From NCBI GenBank assembly GCA_004194705.1, contig SADC01001082.1:123181-187180 (forward strand): a stretch of DNA of 64,000 bases, in the 5' to 3' direction. Source of the DNA: Ditylenchus dipsaci. Its lineage: Eukaryota; Nematoda; Chromadorea; Rhabditida; Anguinidae. Each line of letters starts with the position of its first letter. The stretch's first letter is position 1. The notes under the pieces are model-generated. The model had not been told where the DNA came from. It ran no database searches and was given only the letters and a program-made list of their open reading frames with translations. A program made the position numbers and the translations under genes. This document shows positions 28,301-40,300 of this stretch, piece by piece.

Positions 28301-31300
28301 AAAAAAAGTGATATGTCTATGCGGAAAAAAACCCACTTTTTCCTAAACAAATCATGGAACTTTTCCTTCTCAACGTGGCACTTCATTTCAAAAACGTGGC
28401 ACTTTTTCCCATTTGACTGAAATCAAAAACCGTGGCACTCTCTCACATAAAAGTGGCACTTTTTCTCTAGACCAAATTAGTGACCAATTTTCAAGTTTCA
28501 GAAAGGCATGCAGGTTCGAGTCCCACCTGTGGCATGCATCTTTTTTTTTTGATCAAACTATTTTCTATCACAACGCAAGTTCGAACCCTACCTGCGGCGC
28601 CCACCATTTGTTCCATACTTTACATCCCATACCTTTAACTGATCTCCCCCTCAACCATTGCATGCATTATTGTTTTGGTGATGTTGCTGACCACTCGTTT
28701 TTCTCCTCCTATCCCCTGCAACCACAAAAAGTGGCAATTGCTTGTATGCATGAAGGAGCAGTGGCATGACCAGCCTGATGCTGCTGCAAACCTGTATGCT
28801 ATCCAATGACTTCTGTTGTGGTTGTTAATTTGTTGTGTTTTGGAGGTGGATGAGGCGCGATGAATCTGAGGGAAACAAAAAGTGTGAGGAAAAGAGAGAT
28901 ATATATTCCGCCTGTTTGTTCCGGATCAACAACCTCCTGGTTTGCACACCACAACACAATTACTTATCATCTGTTCTCACACCCCTACTGACCACTGCCC
29001 GATCCTGGAGGATTGATGGCTAGCAAATTGGCTAACGACTGTATATCTCCTCCAGCGAGGGGATTTTAGCAATGTCCTCGGCAATCCGATTATTGTGACC
29101 GTAAATATCTTGTCATACAGTTGTTATACAGTTGTTATCCTTGTTATACAGTCGAACCTCCCAATAGTGTACACCCAAAAGTTCGTTCCCGCCTAGGGTC
29201 CGACACTTTTTTCATCTCAATTTTTTTGCTGATTCTGTTTTGACAGTCTGGCTGCAAATATCGTAAGGATTCCGATTTTGCCGATTGTTTTTCATTTGCC
29301 TATATATTTTTTCTCTAAAAAAGTAAAACCTCCTAATGGTGTTAGAAAAATTAGAAAATTGAGATGAAAAAGTGTCGTACCCTAGGCGGGAACGAACTTT
29401 TGAAGTGTACACTATTGGGAGGTTCGACTGTACACTGTTTTCGGCCAAAGGTGGCAGTTTCTAAAGAATGTACCTAAAGCTTGGATCTCAATTTCTCACT
29501 GGGTTTGCTTGAATTCTTGTTGGTTAGAGATCTTATACTCTTTGGAACCCATTTCATATTTGTAGTCATCTCGCATGCAAATGATTTCGGTCATGCTGTT
29601 GGTTATTTTCAACGTATGTTTTTTAATATCTGCTATTTTTTTGTTATTGACACCAGGGTGGACACAGGCCGGCCCGGCCCGAAAAAGCTCCGGGCCGGGC
29701 CCGGCCCTGAAGCCCGGTTATATTTCTCATTGAATTTTCCGCCTAAAACACCCAACCAAAGCTCCCTCGTAGGGTTGCCGAAAATACCAATTTTCGAAAT
29801 TCCGAGATTAATACCGGTATATTTCTAGTATGTTCTCTAATCAAAAGTGCATAACAGCGTACTTTTTACAAAATTGAGAAAAATACTGGTATTTTTCCGA
29901 GATTTGTTGAAATTTTTTGTCGAAATTTTTTTGAGTATATTTGAAGCAGGGCTTCCGGGCTTCCGGGCCGGGCTGAAGACTAAAAAGAGGCGGGCCGGGC
30001 CGCGCCACCAAAATTCGGCCCGTGTCCATGCCTGATTGACACTTTACAAATAATATTTGATAAAATAAAGATCTCAAAAAGTTTGTATGACGTAGTGGCG
30101 CTGCTGTTGACCAACACTCCTGCCAAATTTTGAGTAAATATTAGCTTTGTCAATACAGAATACACTCGAAAAATATCTAGATAGTGTACTTGACGTTAAA
30201 TTTGGACAAAAAATTTTGCATATTTTTTTGAAAACTGATCCTTGTTGTCAAATTCCCTGTTTGCTCCCCAACGCGGAAAATTATCGGTGCGTTGATGTTA
30301 GGTACCTTTTTCCCCACTTTGTCCTAAATCTCTTTTTTCATAAAAGCTCATGAAACAACACCAAAAAATTAGTCACAGTCCCAGATTACCCCAGAAAAAG
30401 TGCGCCAGGCATTTATTAGTCCGTCCTAACATACGCTGGCCTACCCTAAGCCTAAAGCCTAAGTAGTTAGAACACAGGGTAGTTCCAAAATGGGGAAAAA
30501 GGTACCTAACGTCGATACCCCAAATGATCGTCCCGTCGCGGGATTTTACTTGGTCCCGGGTTCCCGTCCCGGAATAAATTCTTTGGTCATCCCATCCCGG
30601 TGTCCCGTCCCGGAATTTTTTTTCAGTTTTTGTCCCGTCCCATCTCGCATAAGGCCATTCATCATCTCTAGTCGACTGTATTCTATTATTGTTTCGAGTA
30701 AGTTGGGGTGTATATCAAAATTTGGCCTGTATAATTAAGGAGTCTCGTAGCTTTTTTCATTAAAATTCCATTTCTATAACCTGCCTTCTTTTTACCTCCC
30801 ACAAATTAACTCTTTTTGAAGTGTGTCGAGACTTTTGGCAACTGCTCACACCACTCAAGAGCAACCTCTTTTTCCCTGTCCCAATAAAATACGAAAAGAG
30901 CAAAAAAACCTACTTCTTACCTTCCTTCCCCTTTCTACATAAACACTTACAAAAGCAATAGTAGCAAGCAAAAAAGTGCTTGATTAAAATATTTGTTCAC
31001 TTTTCAGCCACTATTTACCCACATAGCCCAGCAAATTACCTAATTGCAAAGCTTGTTTCCACCAATTAATTAGCTGTCTAGTATATGTTGCGCCATCAAT
31101 ACCCCTTGACTTTTTTGCTTATAATTGAATTAAAAGTGTGTGCGACAATAGCCTGTTTAGTATATGTGTAGGAGGGTGGTTGGTAACTAATCTTCTTCTT
31201 CCGCTCTTCTAGTTCCTCACTAAATTTATATGCAAATCCATTTTGGATTGACGGAAATAACTATAGTCCACAACTTTCTCTTTTACATATCTACTATTTT

Positions 31301-34300
31301 TACTTGTTATTGACACTTTTACAAATAATTGTATTGCTAAAGTGAAAATCTAAAAAAAAGTGTGTGTGCTACTAGTGCGACTCGAACTCGTCACTACTTT
31401 GTACAGTCAACTATTGAAAATTCGACACTCACTCGAGGCCTCAAGTTCGTTCCCACCCAAGGTCCGACACTTTTTTAGCCTTATTTTCAATGGCTTTTGC
31501 CAAACCTGATCTGTCAGCCTGGTCCCGAATAATTGCAAACAGTAAGATTTTACTGATCATTTTTAAAAATCTTGCAGTTTTTGGCCAACTATAACCTGCG
31601 CCTCGTGATTAGGGTTGTCAAGTCGAGTACTCGAAATCGAGTAATTTCGAGTACTATTCGATATTATTCGAATTTCGAGTATCGAGACGAGTCAAGTACT
31701 CGAAAATTTTGAGTTCGAAATATAGAATTTAATAATCAAAAATGTGCTTGAGGACCAAATTTTTTCTTTTTTTGGTTTATTATGCCTTAACAACTTTAAA
31801 TGATTAAATTTTGAACCAAAATTTTGACAAGAATTCGACTTGAAATCGAGTATTTTCGAGTAATATTCGAAATTTTTCAGGTTTCGAATATCGAGTCGAG
31901 TACTCGAAAATTTCGAGTTTCGAGTACCGAGTCGAGTACTCGACTCAAAAATTTCGAGTTTTGATAAGATTTCGAGTCGAGTACCTGAGAATTTCGAGTA
32001 CTCGACAACCCTACTCGTGATAAATGAATACTTTATTTTGAAAAAATAAGTGTTCATTTATTGCAAGCTGGCTGAAGAGAGACCGAAAACTGCAAGATTC
32101 TGGAAGTGACCGGTAAAACCGTAATCTTTGCAACTTTTTTGAACCATACTCACAGATCAGGTTTGACGAAATTCTTGAAGACTCGGCAAAAAAGGTGTCA
32201 GACCCTAGGCGGGGACGAACTTGAGCAGTTGTTCGTTTTACTAAGTTTCTTTGTTCGCCAACTTTCTTTGAGAAACCAGTGTGTAGCCCACTAAAATATC
32301 AACAGAGTACGACAATAGTGTTGTTTTACAGCACTAATGTCGTAAAAGCACAAATTTCGCCAATGAACTTCTGTTTTTCAATAAATATTGAGTGAGCGTC
32401 AAACCTGCTTAATTTTGATCAGTTGACCTATAAGCTATAGCCAGTGCTGGCATTTGGCTCCCAAATTTCTAGTAATAATTTACACCACTTTTTTGCACAA
32501 TAATTGAATTCTAAAAAGTACGTTTTGTAGAGGAAGAAAGGGATCCCTAGTTGGTCAAAAAAATTAGCTCTTAGAAAAATATACTTCCAATGTAAAAATC
32601 ACAAAGAGCCAAATCGGAGCCAAATTTTTTGAATTTCGAAAAGGGATCCCTTTCCTCCTCTACAAAACGTACTTTTTAGAATTCAATTATTGTGCAAAAA
32701 AGTGGTGTAAATTATTACTAGAAATTTCGGAGCCAGTAAGAAATTTGGGAGCCAAATGCCATCACTGGCTATAGCCCAATCAGCTGTTAAGAAATGGTGT
32801 GGAATTTTTCGAACCATTCCTGTATTTAGTTCCTCTTTTTCCCATGCCTATCTTAAGTGTAACTGACAGATACCTTTTAAGACCTTATTTCAAGTTCTAC
32901 CTTGTCACAGCTAAATTTTATTGCTATAAGGTGTCTGACGAGAATCTCGTCACGGGATCGACCATACTGAAATTTCCAACCAGTCTAAGCCACCAACCAT
33001 CAATTTAATTTGCTACTTATTGCTACCAAAACCATGAAACGCCACCTTCCAAGGGTGCTGTCTTCCTTCCGTAGCTCCAAACGGCGCATTCCTCAGCCAA
33101 ATCAAGTGGTGGTTCAACAAGAAAATTCCACAAAAGAAGAAGATGAGTTAGAGTTGGCACGATCTGGAGGTGATCAAGCCAGATATGGAGGCTATTTGAG
33201 GGAAAACCTTCCATTCCACAACTGCCATCAACAGCAAGAAGATGTGGCTGATATGTTTTTGAGTGAAGATGACACCACCGATTTATTGGTGCAGGAGAAC
33301 CATTCCTCTAATTCTGCTTGGAAACGCTCTTCTAATTTGTCTAAAAGATGGAAATTCGGATCCAAATACAACAAGGAGTGTCGAGCTTTTGATATGGTTG
33401 CTGCTTCTTTATTTAGGCAAAATCTAAAAAATGAGTGTGTTCGAAGAGAGATACGAACTCGCGGCTATTTTGAAAGTCAAATATCTAAGTTTTGGAATAT
33501 TTGAAAATTTTGAGTCAATTTGGATTGCGTAATTCACCAGTAATTTGCTGAATTTGCGGTAATTTTTTCAAGGAATTTGCAACCATTGCCGTTATTGCCA
33601 ACCAATTTTTAGAAAGTTATTATTTTTAATGCGGCTAAGGATATCACCGGTGATGTAATCACACAACTTTAAAGTGCGGTATGCGAATATCTCTTTTTCG
33701 CATAGCAAATATCTTTTTATTCTTCAATTTTTAAATGTTTTTCGACAGTAAATTTGATAATGGGATCCGGACTCAAAAACGCTTGAAATTATTTAGTATA
33801 GTATCTAAATTAAGGGTAGGACTTCAAAGTTTTGATTTGGGTGACCGTGTTTCGGTTTTCTTCCCTTTTAACTAAAAAATATGTTTTTATGTATATAAGT
33901 CTGGTAATTAGGAACCCTAAATTTTCAAGCAAAATACTTGAACTCAAGCTCAAAGCCCAAAATCTAATTTTTGCAAAACCGAATTTTGATTCCCATTGCA
34001 CGGAAACAACATACCCTGTCTGGCCATTGTATAATTTTCACTAAAATTGCAAAAAAACACATCGAAATGCCGGAAAAATAATTTCCCTGAATAAAAAAAA
34101 CTGTGCAAATAATAGTTTCCGTGGCTTGATTTGGTCAATAATTGGAGCATAGCTAAGAAAGGCCCTATAGACCAGTGTAAGAGCTCAGCACCTCATTTCC
34201 CTTTTTATATTTGGAGGGCTGAGACTGCCTAAGCAAACAAATAATGGGTGCAAATAAATAGAGTAGAGTGGACTCCATTTTGGGCCTTGCAGCAAAGGAA

Positions 34301-37300
34301 GTAGTAATAATGGTTGGTGGTCTGCCCACCTAGCAAAATGCGACAATATGGAATGACCTCAATCGATTTTGTTGTCTTATCAGTAAATCAAATTGACGCC
34401 TGCCTAATTTGGAGGAAGAACTAGCTGGCAAAATATTTCATCATTGCTTTCTGCAAAACTACTAAATTCTTTATTTTTGCAGCGACAAATAGAGGTGTTG
34501 CACGAGTTCCAGTCCCAGCATTTCTGCGGCCCATCCTCCTCTTCAGTGGAAGAAACCATGGTGGCTGACTCTTTTGATCAAATGTCTTCGAGCTGTTCAA
34601 TGACAGCCTCGTCGTCTTCAGGATCTGCCACAAAAATCAACTACATTTTGGAGGAATTGGTAGGTTAGTCAGTGATGACATCACTGTGATTTTAATAAGA
34701 CCAAAAACTGTGTACAGTTGTATAAACAGTTCTCCATTTTTTAAGATAGTTGTAGGATAATTTCGAATGCAGTTTTACCAGTTTACTTGAAACTTTACCA
34801 GTTTTCGGCATTATTGACATTACTGGATTACATGTAGGGCAAGCCCATGGCTATATGACCGGGCAAATGGCGCGATATGGCCAAGCTATTTCAAAATTGC
34901 GGACCATTTGCCTAACCCATGATCACACTTTTTAAACTAAAAATAATACAAATCATTTAGTTGAACACCGAGCATTCCTACGTCAAAGAGTTGGAATCAC
35001 TAGTGGAATTCTACCTAAAGCCATTTGAAGCGGTGGAGAACACAAACACCATACCTGCGCATCTGAGAGGACAGTCTGATGTCATTTTTGGCAACTTGAG
35101 AGAACTTGTAAGTGAAATTTGCAGCTTTAGACAACCTTCGATACCACAAGTTTTGACTGTTGTATTAAGAGTTTCGAAAAAATCACGATACTCCACCACC
35201 TAACCGATGGGCACGAAGCTTGAGATACACAAAAGCCCAACCCAAAAGCAACAACGAAAACCACATGTCGACCAATTTCCAACAAAAATTTTATTAACAC
35301 TACCAACAATAGCATCATTACAAGAGTTTTCCACTACGAATAAGCCAAAACCGATAATGATACAAGAAGAACATAATTCCTCCAGACATCAATCGCAGAC
35401 TCTAGTTTCTAGCGTGACTCCACATCCAATTCCCCCTTTTTCTTTTGATGCGTCGAAAGCTTGACCGAGTTGACCGAGGAAATCATTGAGGAAGGTTTTG
35501 CACATCATCTTGCTGATCGGAATTTGCCATCCTTGAAAGTAGACTTGATAGATCCTGTTCAGAGGCTTATTCGGTTCTTCAGTTCGAAGCGCTACATTCT
35601 CCTGAAAACTTTAATTATTAACACTACTATGGAACAAAAAATCCACCTTGATATTGACGACAAAAGCGCCGCAGATTTCCTTCAAAATTGACATTGAACG
35701 TGATACAAAAAGGACCAGAGCCAAACAGCAACTAACCCTAATTAAAGTGAAGAGCATTGGCTCAATACGATCCATGTAATTCCTGAGATTGTGACCAAAT
35801 GAAATCGAAATGTCGCGTTTGAATATTGGACGATAGACGTGATATGTACAGAGAAACTTGGGCATCTAAAGAAAGATATGTAAGATTTTATCAGAGTTTT
35901 GCAAGGGTTGACTATCAACCATAGCCAAAGAATTCAAGACTTACATTGCGAAATTCGTAGCCGCGATACATTTGATTCGCTCCTTCCATGAATTTGGCGA
36001 AGTCGAGTCGCAGTCTGACATCTAAGTGGTAAGCCTAAAACCATTAGATAAATAGCCGTCCAGCTCTCACCATCTCAGCCTCACCTTGACAAGAGTGAAC
36101 GTCTCAGAATCCTCCCTGTTATGGAACATCTGCTCGCGGTCCTTGTACCCAGTGCAGTCATAGCCAGCAAATTGCTCAGGACGGAAAACGTCGACATATT
36201 CGATTCGAAGACCCGCATCTGCTGCTATATCCATCAGTCTCCAGCTGTCCTTGTTGTGTTCCGGATCTCATTATCCAGGAAATAGATGCCCTTGCGAATG
36301 TATGCTGGGTTGACGCCTGACTGACCCTTGGCTAACGTCACGTGAAAGCGAGTTGATTCCTCCAACATCAGACATTGCGAGACGCTCCTAGAAAAATCAA
36401 AAGTTAGGACACACAGTTAACCGTACCCATAGTAACCACTCTGGAACCGGTCTGACTGACCAGTATAGAGAGGTGACCACCAAGGCAAGAGATGACCATG
36501 GAGAGAGTCTACTGCAGTTCAAACTCTAATAATAAGCTAACCTGAAGATTTCACGCAGTAGCTCCTTGCTTTTTTTTAAGTTTGTCTTGCCTCCATGATG
36601 CGGAAAGTTCATAACAATATCTAAAAAACCATGCTTGAGATTGGAAAAAACTCATTCATAAAATACCAGTGTAGAAGGGACACTTTTCCAGAAGACGACG
36701 TTTGTTGATATTGCTAGCATCGATTTCGAACATGACTTGCACATTGGGGCAGAAGTTTTTCAGCTGTTCCAAGTTTGCTTGACCGGCAATGATGAACTTT
36801 TCAATAAACTGTTTGCGCGATTCCAACACTGTTGCCAGGATGTTCTTCTAGAAAAAGGTAACAAGCAGTCTAAAATGGGTGGCTCAATACCTTAGGAAAC
36901 AGATATCCTAGAGCAAGACTGAACGAAAGATTCCCATCACCAAGAACTAGAACTGAGTTGCGAAGGTTAGCAAAGGTTCCTCGAAGACGATCCACTTGGC
37001 GCTCTTGATCTAGAGAATTTTCAGCTTGCACATGGTTGCCTTCCTGCGCTGATCGTAGATTTCGCTTCCAATTTTGTTGACTGTAGAGCTTGTTGTTTTG
37101 GCCAAAAAGCGATTGTGATGCCATTTCTTTCTGGAAAATGTCAAAATTGTCAACTGACAGCAAGTTTTCAACTACGGAATGGAATACTTGGAGAAAACAC
37201 AAGACGCGATTAGGTATTGCAGAATATAGGCGCCTAACGGCACCTATCACCACCTTGTAGGGATCTAGGCAAAGTGGTAACTTTCACGAGTTTGGGTACA

Positions 37301-40300
37301 ACGGTCGATTCGTGACAAATGTGATTCGAAAAGGGTTGCTTCAAGACAGGTACAATTCGGGACACTTTTTTAACCTAATATTTATAACTTTAGATCAAAA
37401 TCTTCGCTCCCCTACTTTAAAGTACACCTTAGCTCTCTGTAATTATTTTGACTTGATCTCAACTGATTCGGGTTCAGGAAGACTGATGAATTAAATTTAC
37501 CAATGAATTATAACTGATTGAACAAGCTTGTCCTGTAAAATTTTCACGGAAATGCCTTGGATAAATCTAAAATTTGTCAACTTTTTCCGGTATTTCAAAA
37601 AGTGCCTAGAAAATTGAGAACTTTTCCTGCAATATCGAGAAACTCTACCGGAAAACTTTCCGATCATCCAAAAAATCTATAGTTGGCACTTATGCGTGTT
37701 GGGTTAGTGATAGGTGTTGAAAAGCGGTCGAAAATAGAAAAAAAAATTAAAGTAAACCTATAAGATGGTGATCAAGAAACATGAATTTTATAAACACCTT
37801 TGCAGACTGAATTCCATAAGTTTATGCTTGCCGAATTTCAAAATTGTTCTGACTCCGTGGCTGACATTTGCCGTGTCCTCATCAATCAAAGAAACCATTT
37901 CCTGAGCCTTTACCGTCCATATTGCCAAAACAAGCCAATAAGTGAGGCATTAAGGGGAGGCTCATCCACTGACAACCATCAACCTAGTGATCAATGCAAA
38001 TTCTTTGTTGTAAGATATCTTGACTTTTTCCAATTATATTAACAATTAAAATTTCAAGGATTGTCAAAGAAAAGCCGGGCATCTCCTCCCACTGTCTGCA
38101 TATTTATTAAAGCCAATTCAGGTTTCGTTTTTATTTCTGTTGTGAAAATGGAGACTCGTATTAAAAACACGTGCCTTGGTCCCCCAAGCTGATTTTAACA
38201 TCGAAAGCGATTAATTTGCTTTTTAAATGACCAATTGGCATGACTAGATGGTTGGACGATCAAAAAAGGTCATTTGTAGGTTTCAATGATTTTGAAAATT
38301 TGATCTGAAATCGGCCTAAATTTTCGAAAATTGTTTAAAATCGATCGAAAAGTATATTTAAAATTTATTGGGCAATACAGTCAACCCTCGATTTAACGTC
38401 ACCCCCTCAAGTTCGTTTCCACCTAGGGTCTGACACTTTTTTTAACCTAATTTTTGAAATCTTTTGCCAGTTGTCTTCGGTCAGTCTAATCGCAAATATC
38501 GCAAGGATTTTAATTTTGCCGATCGTTTTGTGAATAAAAACAATTTTGCCGAAAAGACCACTGGTACTCGATTTAACGTCACCCTATTTTGAGAAAGGGG
38601 TGACGTTAAATCGAGTACCCGCGAGTCTTTTCGGCAAAATTGTTTTTATTCACAAAAACGATCGGCAAAATTAAAATCCTTGCGATATTTGCGATTAGAC
38701 TGACCGAAGACAACTGGCAAAAGATTTCAAAAATTAGGTTAAAAAAAGTGTCAGACCCTAGGTGGAAACGAACTTGAGGGGGTGACGTTAAATCGAGGAT
38801 TGACTGTAATCTAATTAACGACCACTCTCTAATAAACGACCATGTCTCCACAGGGCTTAAAAATGGACGAATACTTTCTAGAGAAAGATCTCATTCAGCA
38901 GAATACAACCCATATTTAACATCAAAAAACAAATTTTCATCCTCATCAGCATGTTCAAAACTGATTTCTTCTTGTTCGATTCCCGCTTTTTCAAAGTAAT
39001 TTCGTTCATTGAGAGCTCTTCGCTGAGCCCGGATATGCGCTACCCTCCTCCTCGTTACCCACTTCTGGCTACCGTTCTCTTGGTTACTCCACTCCTGCCT
39101 ATTCTCCTTCTGGTTACCCTCCTTCTAGCTATCCTCCTACTGGATACCTCTATCCTGGATTCCCTCCTATAAGGTATCACCCTAGTGGGTAACTTTTGCT
39201 TGCTTACCTCCTTCCTGCTTACTCTTCTTCTAGTTACCTCAGCCTAGTTACCCTCCTCCTGAGTACCTCCCCCTCCCTTGAACACAAAATCGACCCAAAC
39301 CCAAGCTAAAATCCACCATTTCCAAATTTGAGAGATCTGAAAGCTTTTTTTGAAGCCACATCATTTTTTGGAATCTGTGCTTGAAAGAGAGCTTAGATAT
39401 TGAAGTTTATGGTTCCGGAAAGATATCCGACAAAAGATTCCGAAAACTGGCCGAAAATCGGTCTTGAACACAATAAATTCAGAAATAGCGTAACAGATTC
39501 AGTCCACATACTATATAAAAATTTCATATTTTCACTATTTTTGCAAACTAATTTGGATTTTAATTTTGCCGATCGTTTTTGTGAATAAAAACAATTTTGC
39601 CGAAAAGACCCGCGGGTACTCGATTTAAAAAAAAAGTGTCGGACCCTAGGTGGGAACGAACTTGAGGGGGTGACGTTAAATCGAGGGTTGACTGTACTTT
39701 TTTTGTACCAAATTTACTTCTTTTTGCATCAAATTCTCTTTTTTCTGTACCAAACTTAATTTCCTATCCAAGACCAACCAAATTATGCAAAATTTTGTGA
39801 GAATTCCATTTTTTAGTCTGAAAATGACTTGGATCCCTTAGGTACAAATCAGATTTGGTACTAAAAAAGCAAATTTGATGTAAAAAGAAGTAAATTCGGT
39901 ACAAAAAAAGTATTGCCCAAATTCATTTTGTGACCTTTTTGATCTTGATTTCTGGACCAAAAATTATATTCTTTTATAGAAATGCTGTAATTTTTTACAT
40001 TGTGGGGGGCTTGTGGTACCAAGGATTTTTTTTGATTCGCTTCGACGTATAAAGAGCCAAAAAAAAGTGTTAACTTTCCATTTTGCAGAGAATAACAAAA
40101 TACCAGTTGCTACTAAAAGAACTTCTACGGTTTTGTCCAGACAACAATCGACTGGATGTGCAATCTGCCTTGGCTTCCATGCTAGATCTACTTGCACAGT
40201 TAGTTTTTTTTTCTTAAAAAGCCCCAATAACCTATATTTGTTAAAAAAATAGGCTGAACGCAGACATGCAGCAGCTGCACATCCTGGGATTTGCGGTAAA

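Noticed and set aside
35644..35741. A 21-nt intron in the FDXACB1-like gene
   Set aside because: A 21-nt GT-AG gap near 35602 would keep frame, but a 45-nt intron starting at the GTGGAT donor gives a better match in length to the FDX-ACB domain, so no ultra-short intron is claimed.
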